Source: Shimia sp. CNT1-13L.2
GTDB taxonomy: Bacteria > Pseudomonadota > Alphaproteobacteria > Rhodobacterales > Rhodobacteraceae
Assembly: GCF_024331145.1 (NCBI RefSeq)
Contig: NZ_JANDJO010000002.1
Coordinates: 434,001-498,000 of the forward strand
Direction of reading: 5' to 3'
Length of the DNA: 64,000 nt
Shown here: piece by piece, positions 17,537 through 28,163 of the stretch
Position numbering within the stretch: the first letter of the stretch is position 1
Layout of the letters: each line of letters begins with the position of its first letter
Notes under the pieces: generated by a model
The model's database searches: none
What the model saw: the letters and a program-made list of their open reading frames with translations, nothing else
What the model was told of the DNA's origin: nothing
Program-made: the position numbers and the translations under genes

Positions 17537-18630
17537 GAAAACAGCCATTGCTGGTCATTGCGGCGGGCGGCACCGGGGGGCATATGTTCCCGGCGCAGGC
17601 GCTGGCCGAGGTGATGCTGCGCAAGGGGTGGCGGGTCAAGCTGACCACGGATGCCCGCGGCGCGCGCTATACCGGCGGCTTTCCGCATACTGTCGAGATC
17701 GAACAGGTGTCGTCCGCGACCTTTGCCCGGGGTGGGGCGCTGGCGAAACTGGCCGTGCCGTTCCGCATTCTGGGCGGTGTTCTTGCGACTTCGTTCAAAC
17801 TCTACCGCGACTGCCCCGAAGTGGTGGTTGGCTTTGGTGGCTATCCGACAATTCCGGCGATGGGCGCGGCCTGGCTGTTGCGTCTTCCGCGCATGATCCA
17901 CGAACAGAACGGCGTTCTGGGGCGGGTAAACCGCCTGTTTGCCTCGCGTGTGCATGGCGTGGCCTGTGGCACCTGGCCCACCGATCTTCCCGAGAATGTC
18001 GAAGGCATCCACGTTGGCAATCCGGTGCGCGGCGCTGTGCTTGAACGTGCTGGTGCGGGCTACATCAGCCCCGGTGACTATCCGATGTCGATCCTCGTGA
18101 TCGGCGGCAGCCAGGGCGCGCGCATCCTGTCCGACACGGTGCCGGGCGCGATTGCATCCCTGCCGCCGGAAATCCTGCGCAACATTCGCGTGGCGCATCA
18201 GGCGCGCGACGAGGATGGCGAACGGGTTGCCGCCTTTTACGCCGAACACGGCATCAGCGCCGATGTGCAGCCCTTTTTCCACGACGTGCCCGCCCGCATG
18301 AGCGAGGCGCAGCTTGTCATTTCGCGCTCGGGCGCATCGTCGGTGGCGGATATTTCCGTCATTGGCCGCCCCTCCATCCTGATCCCCTTTGCCGCCGCCA
18401 CCGGCGATCACCAGACCGCGAATGCCCGTGGGCTGGTCGAGGCAGGCGGGGCCATTCGTATCCCAGAAAGCAAGCTCACCGTTGAGGCGCTGGCCGAACA
18501 GATTGCCCTGATCATCGGCAATCCGCGCGGCGCCACACAGATGGCGCAGGCCGCCCTGTCGGTGGGCAAACCCGAGGCGACAGACAACCTTGTCGCGCTT
18601 GTGGAAATGCTGGCAAGCAAGGAAGACTAA
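17533..18630 (+). CDS. murG: UDP-GlcNAc:lipid I N-acetylglucosaminyltransferase MurG
   Basis: This 365-residue GT-B glycosyltransferase has the N-terminal loop [17 protein letters not shown] (about 9-25). The acceptor-side motif is [11 protein letters not shown], and the donor-binding region is [13 protein letters not shown] and [11 protein letters not shown]. It converts lipid I to lipid II at the inner face of the cytoplasmic membrane. It is coupled to ftsW by a four-base overlap and is followed by murC after 3 bases. Confidence 0.97.
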   Translation: MRKQPLLVIAAGGTGGHMFPAQALAEVMLRKGWRVKLTTDARGARYTGGFPHTVEIEQVSSATFARGGALAKLAVPFRILGGVLATSFKLYRDCPEVVVGFGGYPTIPAMGAAWLLRLPRMIHEQNGVLGRVNRLFASRVHGVACGTWPTDLPENVEGIHVGNPVRGAVLERAGAGYISPGDYPMSILVIGGSQGARILSDTVPGAIASLPPEILRNIRVAHQARDEDGERVAAFYAEHGISADVQPFFHDVPARMSEAQLVISRSGASSVADISVIGRPSILIPFAAATGDHQTANARGLVEAGGAIRIPESKLTVEALAEQIALIIGNPRGATQMAQAALSVGKPEATDNLVALVEMLASKED

Positions 18631-18633
18631 GAC

Positions 18634-20031
18634 ATGAACGCAGCAACCAAACTTCCCGGTGACGTCGGTCCCATCCACTTTGTTGGCATCGGCGGGATCG
18701 GTATGTCGGGCATCGCCGAGGTGCTGTTGAACCACGGCTATACCGTGCAAGGGTCTGATCTGAAGGCATCGAAGATCACCCAGCGTCTGGAAGAGCAGGG
18801 GGCCAAGGTCTTTGTCGGACAGGTTGCCGAGAACCTGCAAGACGCCGAAGTTGTTGTCATTTCCTCTGCGATCAAACCGGGCAATCCCGAGCTGGACGAA
18901 GCCCGTCGCCGCGGGCTTCCGGTGGTGCGTCGCGCCGAGATGCTGGCCGAGTTGATGCGCCTGAAGTCGAACATTGCCGTGGCTGGCACCCACGGCAAAA
19001 CCACCACCACCACCATGGTCTCTGCGGTGCTGGACCACGGCAAGTTTGATCCAACCGTGGTCAACGGCGGCATCATCCACGCCTATGGATCGAATGCACG
19101 CGTCGGGGATGGCGAATGGATGGTTGTCGAGGCCGACGAGAGTGACGGTACCTTCAACCGCCTGCCAGCGACGATTGCCATCGTGACCAATATCGACCCC
19201 GAGCACATGGAACACTGGGGCACCGTCGAGGCGCTGCACAAGGGGTTTTACGACTTCGTGTCGAACATTCCCTTCTATGGTCTTGCGGTCTGCTGCACTG
19301 ATGATCCGGATGTTCAGACTCTGGTTGGAAAGATCACAGATCGCCGTGTCGTGACTTTCGGGTTCAACGCGCAGGCCGATGTGCGGGCGGTGAACCTGAC
19401 CTATAAGGCCGGTGTCGCGCATTTCGACATCCAGCTTCAGAACGAAGGCACCGTGATCGAAGGTTGCACCCTGCCGATGCCGGGGGATCACAACGTTTCC
19501 AACGCTTTGTCGGCCGTGGCCATTGCCCGTCACCTTGGCATGAAACGCGACGAGATCCGCGAGGCGCTGGCCAAGTTCGGTGGCGTGAACCGCCGGTTCA
19601 CCAAGGTTGGCGAGTGGGAGGGTATCCCGATCATCGACGACTATGGCCACCACCCGGTTGAAATCGCCGCTGTTCTCAAGGCCGCGCGACAGGCCAGTGA
19701 GGGCCGTGTCATCGCCGTGCACCAGCCGCACCGCTATACGCGGCTGTCTTCGCTGTTCGAGGATTTCTGCTCGTGTTTCAACGAGGCGGATTTTGTCGGC
19801 ATCGCCGAAGTCTTTGCGGCCGGTGAGGCGCCGATTCCGGGGGCGACCCGCGATGATCTGGTGGCGGGGCTCGTGGCGCATGGGCATCGCCATGCCATTG
19901 CGATCAACAACGAAGACGACCTTGAGGCGCTGGTGCGGGACAAGGCACAACCCGGCGACATCGTGGTGTGCCTTGGGGCCGGTACCATCAGCGCATGGGC
20001 CAACGGGCTGTCCAAACGTCTGAACGGTTAG
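18634..20031 (+). CDS. murC: UDP-N-acetylmuramate:L-alanine ligase MurC
   Basis: This 465-residue protein has the N-terminal motif [16 protein letters not shown]. The ATP loop is [14 protein letters not shown] (about 115-128), with EADESDGTF and [10 protein letters not shown] further on, all diagnostic of MurC. It adds the first amino acid of the stem peptide. The Shine-Dalgarno AGGAAG lies at the end of murG. After it come an unrelated permease and two small membrane proteins before murB. Confidence 0.97.
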   Translation: MNAATKLPGDVGPIHFVGIGGIGMSGIAEVLLNHGYTVQGSDLKASKITQRLEEQGAKVFVGQVAENLQDAEVVVISSAIKPGNPELDEARRRGLPVVRRAEMLAELMRLKSNIAVAGTHGKTTTTTMVSAVLDHGKFDPTVVNGGIIHAYGSNARVGDGEWMVVEADESDGTFNRLPATIAIVTNIDPEHMEHWGTVEALHKGFYDFVSNIPFYGLAVCCTDDPDVQTLVGKITDRRVVTFGFNAQADVRAVNLTYKAGVAHFDIQLQNEGTVIEGCTLPMPGDHNVSNALSAVAIARHLGMKRDEIREALAKFGGVNRRFTKVGEWEGIPIIDDYGHHPVEIAAVLKAARQASEGRVIAVHQPHRYTRLSSLFEDFCSCFNEADFVGIAEVFAAGEAPIPGATRDDLVAGLVAHGHRHAIAINNEDDLEALVRDKAQPGDIVVCLGAGTISAWANGLSKRLNG

Positions 20032-20127
20032 GCAACAATGTGGCCCACGCCGCCGCGTCGCCCTTGCATACCTTGATCGCAATCGAGAGACTTGCGGCAA
20101 GGGAATTTGGGCCAAGCGGGGCATGTG

Positions 20128-21315
20128 ATGGCAGAGCACCTCAAACGGCGGATCGGTCTTGGGCTTCTGACAGCTTATGGTGTCGGGGTGATGATCGGTG
20201 CCGGAATTTACGTGTTGGTTGGCGCGGTCGCCGCAGACGCGGGCATCTGGGCCCCCTTGGCCTTTCTGGTGGCCGGTTTGATCGCGACTCCGACGGCGCT
20301 GAGTTATTCCGAGTTTTCGACGCGTATTCCTGAAGCTGCCGGTGAGGCGGCCTATGTTGGCAAAGGGCTGAACTCACAGGTTTTGGCGGTCGTGATTGGT
20401 CTGGCAATCGTTGCGGCAGGCACCGTTTCCGCCGCAGCTGTGTTGCGGGGCGGCGTTGGCTATCTCACGCTTGTCGTGGATGTGCCTTATGTCGCGGCCC
20501 TTGTGGCAATCGCGCTGTTGCTGACGGGGGTGGCCGTGTTCGGGGTGATGGAAAGCCTGGCACTGGCCGCGATCTTTACGGTGATCGAGCTGGTCGGGCT
20601 TGGCCTGGTGGTCTGGGCCGGAACCGCGGCCGAGCCGGTCGCCGACTGGATCACGCAGCCAGAGATTGTCTGGAGTGGGGTCGGGGCAGGGGCGGTTCTG
20701 GCGTTTTTTGCCTTCATCGGTTTCGAGGACATCGTGAACATGGCCGAGGAGGTCTCGGAGCCGGAGCGCACTATGCCACGCGCCATACTGATTGCGCTGG
20801 TTGTGACAACGATCATCTATGCCGTTGTGGCCTGGGTCACGGTGCGGGCCGTGCCATTGGATGCGCTTGGCAGTAGTGAGCGCCCCTTGGCCCTTGTCTG
20901 GCAGGCCGGCACCGGCGGGGATGCGAAATTCCTGTCGACAATCGCTGTTTTTGCGGCGCTGAACGGGGTTCTGGCGCAGATCGTCATGGCCTCGCGGGTT
21001 CTGTTCGGCCTTGGCAAGCGCAATCCGTCTCTTGCCATCTTTCACCGTGCGAACCCGCGAACCGGCACACCGGTCCTGGCGACGGTTCTGGTTGGTGGCA
21101 TGGTCCTGATAGGGGCGCTGGTTTTGAATGTCAGCCAGCTTGCGGAAATGACATCCTCCATCCTTCTGTCGGTCTTCGTGATCGTGAACCTTGCCCTGAT
21201 TTTCGAGAAGCGCCGCAATCCCGAGGCACCGTTTCGCGTGCCCATGATCGTTCCCGTCGCGGGCCTTCTGCTGGCAGGGGCGGCGCTTGTCTTCAATATC
21301 CAGACCGCCCTATGA
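20128..21315 (+). CDS. APC-family amino acid permease
   Basis: This 395-residue integral membrane protein has about 11-12 predicted helices. I choose ATG 20128 (MAEHLKRRIGLG) over a TTG at 20092. The first helix carries the APC substrate signature GVMIGAGIYVLVGA, and FAFIGFEDIVNMAEEVSEPERTMPRA is the conserved helix 6 and loop region. It probably imports or exchanges an amino acid by cation-coupled transport; the substrate is not readable. It lies between murC and the DUF2484 pair, overlapping the first of them by ATGA, so it is transcribed with the cell-wall genes. Confidence 0.87.
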   Translation: MAEHLKRRIGLGLLTAYGVGVMIGAGIYVLVGAVAADAGIWAPLAFLVAGLIATPTALSYSEFSTRIPEAAGEAAYVGKGLNSQVLAVVIGLAIVAAGTVSAAAVLRGGVGYLTLVVDVPYVAALVAIALLLTGVAVFGVMESLALAAIFTVIELVGLGLVVWAGTAAEPVADWITQPEIVWSGVGAGAVLAFFAFIGFEDIVNMAEEVSEPERTMPRAILIALVVTTIIYAVVAWVTVRAVPLDALGSSERPLALVWQAGTGGDAKFLSTIAVFAALNGVLAQIVMASRVLFGLGKRNPSLAIFHRANPRTGTPVLATVLVGGMVLIGALVLNVSQLAEMTSSILLSVFVIVNLALIFEKRRNPEAPFRVPMIVPVAGLLLAGAALVFNIQTAL

Positions 21316-21566
21316 GCCTGACGCTGATCCTTGCCTGCCTTTGGGTGCTGGCGGCCACAGGTGTCGCCATGCTGCCGATGCGGCACCAGTACGTTCCCGG
21401 TGTCGGTCTGCTGATCCTCGCGCCGGTTCTGATCGGGGTGATCTGGTATGAGAACGGTATCTGGCTTGCGCTGGTCGCCGTTTTCGGATTTGTCTCTATG
21501 TTCCGGCGGCCGTTGCTCTATTTCTGGCGCAAGGCCCGCGGGGAAATATCGGAGACACCTGAATGA
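21312..21566 (+). CDS. DUF2484 small membrane protein, copy 1
   Basis: This 84-residue protein has about three hydrophobic segments and the family core VIWYENGIWLALVAVFG, with a basic C-terminal FWRKARGE. DUF2484 is a Rhodobacteraceae family found in the murC-murB interval of the dcw cluster; its function is unknown. Both ends overlap neighbours by ATGA, suggesting translational coupling to the permease and to copy 2. Confidence 0.8.
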   Translation: MSLTLILACLWVLAATGVAMLPMRHQYVPGVGLLILAPVLIGVIWYENGIWLALVAVFGFVSMFRRPLLYFWRKARGEISETPE

Positions 21567-21814
21567 GCACACCTTTCACTCTTGCGCTGATCTGGATGTT
21601 GGTTGCCAACGTCCGTGCCATGTTCCCAAGCAAGGATCACCACTGGCGGTTCGCCTATGCGATGATTGCGATCGGTCTGCCGATCCTCGCCTGGCTCTGG
21701 TACGAAAACGGCGTGTGGATGGCGTTGGTCTTCCTGTTGGCGGGCATGTGGATCATGCGCTGGCCGGTGATCTATCTCTGGCGATGGGCAAAGCGGCAAT
21801 TTGGGGCCGAATGA
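21563..21814 (+). CDS. DUF2484 small membrane protein, copy 2
   Basis: This 83-residue paralogue of the preceding gene shares the core LAWLWYENGVWMALVFLLAG and a Trp/Arg-rich end (YLWRWAKRQF). The two copies have diverged outside the core but keep the same length and three-helix plan. The tandem arrangement suggests a heterodimer or specialized copies. Function is unknown; its place before murB suggests a link to envelope growth. Confidence 0.78.
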   Translation: MSTPFTLALIWMLVANVRAMFPSKDHHWRFAYAMIAIGLPILAWLWYENGVWMALVFLLAGMWIMRWPVIYLWRWAKRQFGAE

Positions 21815-21880
21815 GCCTTGAGGGGCTTGCCTTGACCGGATCATTTCGCGCAAAAGGGCGCGAGTTTTCGGAGAGATTGC

Positions 21881-22807
21881 ATGACCCAGATGCCCAGCCC
21901 GCGCGGCAAACTGACCCCCAACCGTGTGCTGGCTGATCTGACGTGGCTGCGCGTTGGCGGCGAGGCCGACTGGCTGTTCCAGCCTGCCGATGTGGATGAT
22001 CTCGCCGCGTTCCTGCGCGACTTGCCGGACGGGATCGAGGTGTTTCCGATGGGCGTGGGGTCGAACCTCATCGTGCGGGATGGTGGCTTGCGGGCTGTCG
22101 TGGTGCGCATGGGACGTGGTTTCAACCAGATCGAGGTTGTGGGAAATCGGGTCACGGCGGGCGTTGCGGCGCTGGATGCGCATGTTGCCCGCAAGGCGGC
22201 AGAGGGCGGTGTCGATCTGACCTTCCTGCGCACCATTCCCGGCGCTATTGGGGGGGCTGTGCGGATGAACGCAGGCTGCTATGGTAGCTATGTTGCCGAC
22301 GTGTTTGTCAGCGCAAAGGCCGTGACGCGCGCGGGCGAGGTTGTGACGCTGACGGCTGAAGACCTGAACTTCCAGTACCGCCAGACGGATCTGCCTGAGG
22401 GCTGGGTGATTGTTGAGGCCACGTTTGAAGGCCCGTCGGGTGATCCCGAAGAGCTGGCGCAGCGCATGGAAGATCAACTGGCCAAGCGGGATGCGACCCA
22501 ACCGACCAAGGACCGCACCGCAGGCAGCACCTTCCGTAATCCGGCGGGGTTCTCGTCAACCGGGCGGGCGGATGACGTGCATGATCTGAAGGCCTGGAAG
22601 CTGATTGACGATGCGGGGATGCGCGGGGCGCAGGTTGGCGGTGCGCAAATGTCCGAGAAGCATTCCAACTTCATGATCAACGTCGGTGGCGCAACCGCCG
22701 CGGATCTGGAAAATCTTGGCGAAGAGGTTCGAAAAAAGGTTTTCCAAAACAGCGGAATAACGCTAGAATGGGAAATCAAGCGTGTTGGAGAACCGCACGC
22801 ACGATAA
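21881..22807 (+). CDS. murB: UDP-N-acetylenolpyruvoylglucosamine reductase MurB
   Basis: This 308-residue FAD enzyme has the type I MurB motifs: [15 protein letters not shown] (about 51-65), [14 protein letters not shown] (about 120-133), GSTFRNP with the catalytic-serine loop at about 211-217, and [10 protein letters not shown]. It reduces enolpyruvyl-UDP-GlcNAc to UDP-MurNAc, the entry to the Mur pathway. A GGAG site lies 7 bases before the start. MurA is not in this window. Confidence 0.97.
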   Translation: MTQMPSPRGKLTPNRVLADLTWLRVGGEADWLFQPADVDDLAAFLRDLPDGIEVFPMGVGSNLIVRDGGLRAVVVRMGRGFNQIEVVGNRVTAGVAALDAHVARKAAEGGVDLTFLRTIPGAIGGAVRMNAGCYGSYVADVFVSAKAVTRAGEVVTLTAEDLNFQYRQTDLPEGWVIVEATFEGPSGDPEELAQRMEDQLAKRDATQPTKDRTAGSTFRNPAGFSSTGRADDVHDLKAWKLIDDAGMRGAQVGGAQMSEKHSNFMINVGGATAADLENLGEEVRKKVFQNSGITLEWEIKRVGEPHAR

Positions 22808-22892
22808 TCCCCGGCCACAGGCACAATAACAAGGCCGGAATTGCAGAAAAAACAGGGCCTTAAGGTCCGGGGAAAACGAGGCACAGACGGGT

Positions 22893-23807
22893 ATGTCGAG
22901 CAGGGCAAACCCCAAAGTGGCGGTATTGATGGGTGGCCCCTCGGCCGAACGCGAGGTGTCACTGACGTCGGGTCGCGAATGCGCCGCCGCACTGCGGGAT
23001 GGTGGATATGAGGTAATCGAGGTCGACGCCGGCCGCGATCTTGCCTTGCAGCTTTCTGAAATCGAACCTGATGTCGCCTTCAACGCGCTGCATGGCCGTT
23101 GGGGTGAAGATGGTTGTGTGCAGGGCATCCTTGAATGGATGGGCATTCCCTATACGCACTCCGGTGTGCTGGCTTCGGCCCTTGCGATGGATAAACAACG
23201 GTCGAAGGATGTGTACCGCGCCGCAGGTTTGCCCGTTGTCGATAGCGTGATCTGTCCCCGCGAAGAGGTGAAAGCGCGCCACGTGATTGCGCCGCCCTAC
23301 GTGGTCAAGCCCAACAATGAGGGGTCGTCGGTTGGCGTCTACCTCGTCAACGAGGCCGCCAACAGCCCACCACAGCTTGCCGACGACATGCCGGATTTCG
23401 TGATGGTCGAGACCTTTGCTCCGGGCCGCGAAATGACAACCACCGTGATGGGGGATCGGGCGCTTGGGGTGACCGATATCCTGACCGACGGTTGGTATGA
23501 CTATGACGCCAAGTACAAGGCGGGCGGATCGCGCCACGTTATACCTGCGGAGATCCCCGCCGAAATCTACGACGCCTGTTTGGACTATGCGGTGCGTGCG
23601 CATGAGGCCCTTGGCTGTCGCGGTGTGAGCCGCACCGATTTCCGCTGGGATGAAGAGCGGGGGCTTGAGGGTCTCATTCTTCTCGAAACCAACACCCAGC
23701 CCGGCATGACGCCAACCTCGCTGGCGCCGGAACAGGCGCAGTTGATTGGCATGAGTTTCAGCGAATTCTGTTCGTGGATGGTGGAGGACGCGTCTTGCAA
23801 CAGGTAG
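22893..23807 (+). CDS. ddl: D-alanine:D-alanine ligase Ddl
   Basis: This 304-residue ATP-grasp enzyme begins [16 protein letters not shown]. Further motifs are [25 protein letters not shown] (ATP-binding) and [15 protein letters not shown] with the metal ligands near the C-terminus. It makes D-Ala-D-Ala for MurF. Its last codons contain the Shine-Dalgarno of ftsQ, and the two genes overlap by 13 bases. Confidence 0.96.
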   Translation: MSSRANPKVAVLMGGPSAEREVSLTSGRECAAALRDGGYEVIEVDAGRDLALQLSEIEPDVAFNALHGRWGEDGCVQGILEWMGIPYTHSGVLASALAMDKQRSKDVYRAAGLPVVDSVICPREEVKARHVIAPPYVVKPNNEGSSVGVYLVNEAANSPPQLADDMPDFVMVETFAPGREMTTTVMGDRALGVTDILTDGWYDYDAKYKAGGSRHVIPAEIPAEIYDACLDYAVRAHEALGCRGVSRTDFRWDEERGLEGLILLETNTQPGMTPTSLAPEQAQLIGMSFSEFCSWMVEDASCNR

Positions 23808-24667
23808 GCGCCAAATGTGATCCGGCCCCATCCCGCTGGGTCTATCGCTACGAGCGGTTGATGCTGACGCCGCTGTTCCGCCTGTTTCTTCGGGCGGTTT
23901 TGCCTTTTGTCGTGGTGTTTGGCGCTGGCGCGATCTGGCTGTCGAGCGAAGAGCGCCGTGACACCCTGAATGCCGCGATCCACGATATCCGCACCAGCAT
24001 CGAAACCCGCCCCGAGTTCATGGTCAATGTCATGGCCATTGATGGCGCAAGCGCGGGTATTTCGGAGGATATCCGGGAAATCCTGCCAATCGACTTTCCG
24101 ATCAGCTCGTTTGATCTGGACCTTGCGCAAATTCAGGACAGCATTTCCGGCCTGCCCGCTGTTGCCGGTGCAACCGTGCGTATTCGCCCGGGCGGGATCA
24201 TGCAGATCACCGTGACAGAGCGTGATCCGGTGATCCTCTGGAGGTCGCAAGACGGCCTGGAACTGGTCGACAACGAGGGCTTTGTGGTAGCCCGCGCGGA
24301 CAGTCGTGCCGCGCATGGCACCCTGCCGTTGATGGCGGGGAAGGGGGCGGAGAACCATGTGCCCGAAGCCCTGGCGCTTTACGAGGCGGCGGGGCCGCTG
24401 TCGGGCAAGATGCGCGGCCTTGTGCGTGTGGGCGAGCGGCGCTGGGATGTGGTTCTGGAGCGCAACCAGCGCATTCTCCTGCCCGAAGTGGGGGCCGTGC
24501 AGGCGCTGGAACGTGTGATCGCGCTTAATCAGGCGCAGGATCTTCTGGAGCGTGACCTTGCGATTGTCGATATGCGCATCGCGTCGCGCCCAACCATAAG
24601 AATAGCCCAAAGGGCAGTGGAAGAGTTGTGGCGTATTCGCCAGCTGCAGGTTGAAAAGAAAGAATAA
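23795..24667 (+). CDS. ftsQ: Cell division protein FtsQ
   Basis: I start at TTG 23795, 7 bases after a strong GGAGG (23783-23787); the alternative GTG at 23774 would swallow that site, and ATG 23861 would drop the conserved DPAPSR leader. The result is 290 residues. A short cytoplasmic tail, a transmembrane helix (about 31-51) and periplasmic POTRA and beta domains follow ([37 protein letters not shown]). FtsQ anchors FtsB and FtsL at the septum. Confidence 0.93.
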   Translation: MQQVGAKCDPAPSRWVYRYERLMLTPLFRLFLRAVLPFVVVFGAGAIWLSSEERRDTLNAAIHDIRTSIETRPEFMVNVMAIDGASAGISEDIREILPIDFPISSFDLDLAQIQDSISGLPAVAGATVRIRPGGIMQITVTERDPVILWRSQDGLELVDNEGFVVARADSRAAHGTLPLMAGKGAENHVPEALALYEAAGPLSGKMRGLVRVGERRWDVVLERNQRILLPEVGAVQALERVIALNQAQDLLERDLAIVDMRIASRPTIRIAQRAVEELWRIRQLQVEKKE

Positions 24668-24669
24668 TA

Positions 24670-26004
24670 ATGATCGAGCTTTACGAGTCCCAGAGAGCGA
24701 TGCGCAACATGCGCAAGGCCGCAATGCAACGCGGGGTCGTTGCCATTCTGGATGTGGGAACATCCAAGATTGCCTGTCTTGTCCTGCGCTTCGATGGCAC
24801 CGAGCGCCTGTCCGAGGTGGAAGGCATTGGTTCTATGGCGGGGCAAAGCGGGTTTCGTGTGATCGGTGCCGCGACCACCCGGTCGCGTGGCGTGCGGTTC
24901 GGCGAAATCGACGCGATGCAGGAAACAGAACGCGCTATCCGCACAGCCGTTCAGGCGGCGCAGAAGATGGCCAAGATCCGTGTCGATCACGTGATCGCCT
25001 GTTTCTCCGGTGCCGCGCCACGCTCTTATGGTCTGGCGGGCAAGGTTGATCTTGAGGGGCAGGTTGTCAGCGAACAGGATGTCGCGCGCGTTCTGGCGTC
25101 TTGCGACGTGCCGGACTATGGCGATGACCGTGAAGTGCTGCACGCGCAGCCCGTGAACTTTGCGCTGGACCATCGCTCTGGCCTGTCCGATCCGCGCGGC
25201 CAGATGGGCCAGCAACTGACCACCGACATGCACATGCTGACGGTTGATGCGCCGGCAGTTCAGAACCTCGCGCATTGCGTCAAACGCTGTGATCTCGAAC
25301 TGGCCGGGATTGCATCGTCTTCCTACGTGTCCGGCATGTCCGCGCTGGTCGAGGACGAACAAGAGCTTGGCGCGGCCTGTATTGACATGGGCGGCGGCTC
25401 GACAGGTCTGTCGATCTTCATGAAAAAGCACATGATTTATGCCGATGCGGTGCGCATGGGCGGCGATCACGTGACCTCGGACATTTCCATGGGCCTTCAG
25501 GTGCCTGCCGCCGCGGCGGAGCGGATCAAGACCTTTTATGGCGGCGTGCATGCAACCGGCATGGATGATCGCGAGATGATCGAGCTCGAAGGGGACACCG
25601 GCGACTGGGAACACGATCGTCGCACGGTGAGCCGTGCCGAATTGATCGGCATCATGCGTCCGCGTGTCGAGGAAATCCTCGAAGAAGTACGCGCGCGTCT
25701 GGATGCGGCGGGGTTCGAATACCTGCCCAGCCAGAAGATTGTCCTGACGGGTGGCGGCAGCCAGATCCCGGGGCTGGATGGGTTGGCCTCAAAAATCCTT
25801 GGCCAGCAGGTACGCCTTGGGCGACCGATGCGTGTGCATGGTCTCCCGCAGGCGGCAACCGGTCCCGGATTCGCCAGTGCGGTTGGCATGTGTCTCTTTG
25901 CGACACATCCGCAGGATGAATGGTGGGATTTTGACCTTCCGGTCGAACGTTACCCGGTTCGTTCGCTGATGCGGGCCATGAGATGGTTCCGGGACAATTG
26001 GTAA
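24670..26004 (+). CDS. ftsA: Cell division protein FtsA
   Basis: This 444-residue actin-like ATPase has the phosphate-1 loop VAILDVGTSKIACLV (about 24-38), phosphate-2 CIDMGGGSTGLSIF and the adenosine motif VLTGGGSQIPGLDG. The C-terminal end (SLMRAMRWFRDNW) is the amphipathic membrane-targeting helix. FtsA tethers FtsZ to the membrane. The start lies 2 bases after the ftsQ stop, with only a weak A-rich site upstream. Confidence 0.96.
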   Translation: MIELYESQRAMRNMRKAAMQRGVVAILDVGTSKIACLVLRFDGTERLSEVEGIGSMAGQSGFRVIGAATTRSRGVRFGEIDAMQETERAIRTAVQAAQKMAKIRVDHVIACFSGAAPRSYGLAGKVDLEGQVVSEQDVARVLASCDVPDYGDDREVLHAQPVNFALDHRSGLSDPRGQMGQQLTTDMHMLTVDAPAVQNLAHCVKRCDLELAGIASSSYVSGMSALVEDEQELGAACIDMGGGSTGLSIFMKKHMIYADAVRMGGDHVTSDISMGLQVPAAAAERIKTFYGGVHATGMDDREMIELEGDTGDWEHDRRTVSRAELIGIMRPRVEEILEEVRARLDAAGFEYLPSQKIVLTGGGSQIPGLDGLASKILGQQVRLGRPMRVHGLPQAATGPGFASAVGMCLFATHPQDEWWDFDLPVERYPVRSLMRAMRWFRDNW

Positions 26005-26327
26005 CGGCGAATTTCCGCCCGCTTTGCGTGCGATGTGCTATCAGGCGAAATTGCGGGCGGAAAAATACATAATATCCTAGAGGGTTGCGCGAAATAGCTG
26101 ATCCAAAAGGTTAAGATTTTTCCGCCAATTTTCCCGACTCCAGATATCGTCTTTCGAGCTAAATAGCGGGGCTTGAAGGGAAAAATCTCTATATTTTGCG
26201 GTGCTACGCGCTTTTTTGACGTGACGATTCCTGCTGCTTTGGATAATATCGCAAGCGAGTAGGGATAATAATCACCCGGAATTCGGGGCACATCACCCGA
26301 ACACGGGAACAAGACAGGCGGAAAACC
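26005..26327. other. ftsA-ftsZ intergenic region
   Basis: This 323-base gap holds no gene. It carries an 11-bp inverted repeat at 26012-26063 and an AT-richer stretch (about 26100-26270) that likely contains ftsZ promoters. The best TTGACG element (in TTTTTTGACGTGACG) lacks a well-spaced -10, so I do not call a promoter. No TTAA-N7-TTAA CtrA box was found. Confidence 0.6.
26012..26063. repeat. 11-bp inverted repeat after ftsA
   Basis: TTTCCGCCCGC (26012-26022) and GCGGGCGGAAA (26053-26063) are exact complements 30 bases apart, starting 7 bases after the ftsA stop. No T-run follows, so it may be an RNA-processing hairpin or a protein site and not a classical terminator. Confidence 0.5.
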
Positions 26328-27956
26328 ATGACTCTGAATCTGACTATGCCCGAGCAGGCGGACCTGAAGCCGCGCATCTCGGTTTTTGGTGTTGGTGGCG
26401 CAGGCGGTAACGCGGTCAACAACATGATTGAAAAGGCGCTGGAAGGTGTCGACTTTGTTGTCGCCAACACCGACGCGCAGGCGCTTCAGCAAAGCCGTTC
26501 CAAATCGCGCATCCAGCTTGGTGTGAAAGTCACCGAGGGTCTGGGCGCGGGCGCACGGGCAACCGTCGGCGCTGCGGCAGCCGAAGAAAGCATCGAACAG
26601 ATTGTTGACCAGCTGGCCGGCGCGCACATGTGCTTTATCACGGCCGGTATGGGCGGTGGCACCGGTACCGGCGCGGCTCCGATCATCGCGCAGGCCGCGC
26701 GTGAGTTGGGTGTTCTGACCGTGGGTGTTGTCACCAAGCCGTTCCAGTTTGAGGGTGCCAAGCGGATGCGTCAGGCCGAAGAGGGTGTCGAAGCCCTTCA
26801 GAAGGTCGTGGACACGCTGATCATCATCCCAAACCAGAACCTATTCCGTCTTGCCACGGAAAAGACCACCTTCACCGAAGCGTTCTCGCTTGCCGATGAC
26901 GTTCTGTACCAGGGTGTGAAGGGCGTGACCGACCTGATGGTTCGTCCGGGCCTCATCAACCTCGACTTTGCCGACGTTCGCGCCGTGATGGACGAGATGG
27001 GCAAGGCGATGATGGGCACCGGCGAAGCCGAAGGCGAAGATCGTGCGATCCAGGCGGCAGAGAAGGCCATCGCCAACCCGCTGCTGGACGAAATCAGCCT
27101 GCGTGGCGCGCGTGGTGTTCTTATCAACATTACCGGCGGCCACGACCTGACCCTGTTCGAACTGGACGAAGCCGCCAACCGTATCCGCGAAGAGGTTGAT
27201 CCCGACGCCAACATCATCGTTGGTTCGACGCTGGATGACACTCTGGATGGTGGCATGCGGGTTTCTGTGGTTGCGACCGGCATCGATGCTTCGGAAGTTC
27301 CGGCAGAACTGCCGGTGCGCCGTCCGATGTCCAAGCCTCTGGCGACCCATGTTCTTGAAGAGCCCAAGGTTGAAGATGCCCCGGTCGTGGAGGAAACCCC
27401 GGCCGTTGCCGAGGCTCCGGTTGAGGAAGAGCCCTCGCTCTTCAATGCGCTGGACGCAGAGCGTGCCGCAGCAGAAGACCAGATGGAAGATATCTTCGAA
27501 GAGGCTCCGGCCGCTGTGCAGCAGCAGGATGATGACCTGCCGCCGCCCGCGTACCAGCCGCAGGTTGCCAGCTTCAACCCGCAGCCTGAAGCCTATGAAG
27601 AAGACGAACCCGAGACTTTCGTGGCACCCAAGGCCCGCCCTGTCGGCACCCCGTCGCCAGAAGTTCTTCAGCGCCTTCGCGCCGCCGCTGAAAAGGCCCC
27701 TTCGGCCCCGGCGGCCCGCCCTGCGGCAGCTGTTGAACCCGAAGCCCCCCTTCAGCAGCCGCGTGCCGAAGAGCCGAAGCGTGGTGGTTTCGGCCTGAAC
27801 TCGCTGATTGGCCGCATGACCGGACACGGTGCGGAAAGCGCGCCTCAGGCCGCACGTCAGCAGCCGACGGTTCAGGCGGTACAGTCGGAGCCCGAGTATG
27901 ACGAGGATCAGGAGCGGATCGAGATCCCTGCCTTCCTGCGTCGCCAGGCAAACTAA
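26328..27956 (+). CDS. ftsZ: Cell division GTPase FtsZ
   Basis: This 542-residue tubulin homologue has the GTP signature [12 protein letters not shown] at about 107-118, preceded by [12 protein letters not shown]. The globular core ends near residue 330. A long linker rich in Pro, Glu and Ala follows (about 335-515). The conserved C-terminal peptide that binds FtsA and other partners, [10 protein letters not shown], is at the very end. The long linker is typical of alphaproteobacteria. The gene has its own 323-base upstream region and a strong terminator after it. Confidence 0.98.
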   Translation: MTLNLTMPEQADLKPRISVFGVGGAGGNAVNNMIEKALEGVDFVVANTDAQALQQSRSKSRIQLGVKVTEGLGAGARATVGAAAAEESIEQIVDQLAGAHMCFITAGMGGGTGTGAAPIIAQAARELGVLTVGVVTKPFQFEGAKRMRQAEEGVEALQKVVDTLIIIPNQNLFRLATEKTTFTEAFSLADDVLYQGVKGVTDLMVRPGLINLDFADVRAVMDEMGKAMMGTGEAEGEDRAIQAAEKAIANPLLDEISLRGARGVLINITGGHDLTLFELDEAANRIREEVDPDANIIVGSTLDDTLDGGMRVSVVATGIDASEVPAELPVRRPMSKPLATHVLEEPKVEDAPVVEETPAVAEAPVEEEPSLFNALDAERAAAEDQMEDIFEEAPAAVQQQDDDLPPPAYQPQVASFNPQPEAYEEDEPETFVAPKARPVGTPSPEVLQRLRAAAEKAPSAPAARPAAAVEPEAPLQQPRAEEPKRGGFGLNSLIGRMTGHGAESAPQAARQQPTVQAVQSEPEYDEDQERIEIPAFLRRQAN

Positions 27957-27977
27957 CGTAAAGTAATTTCGTAGAAG

Positions 27978-28008
27978 AGGCCGCCAAATTGGCGGCCTTT
28001 TTCTTTTT
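27978..28008 (+). terminator. Rho-independent terminator after ftsZ
   Basis: AGGCCGCCA-AAT-TGGCGGCCT is a perfect 9-bp stem followed by TTTTCTTTTT. It closes the dcw cluster. Confidence 0.92.
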
Positions 28009-28163
28009 AATTCATGGGCTTATCTGTCTTTGAGCGGTGATTTGCCGATTTGTTTCAGCGATGTTTCAGTCCGTTACAATGTTTGAATTGTGAAGCACTG
28101 CGCGACCAAGTAGGTCAGGATTGCGGTACCACTGGGGGCGTATCGCGCCATTCGGAGAAAAGC

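Noticed and set aside
17494-20139. 881-codon minus-strand open frame opposite murG and murC
   Set aside because: It is antisense to two clearly identified ligase and transferase genes; composition reflects codon-position GC only.
26200-26260. TTGACG element as an ftsZ promoter
   Set aside because: The nearest GATAAT-like -10 would need a 20-base spacer, which is too long to support the call.
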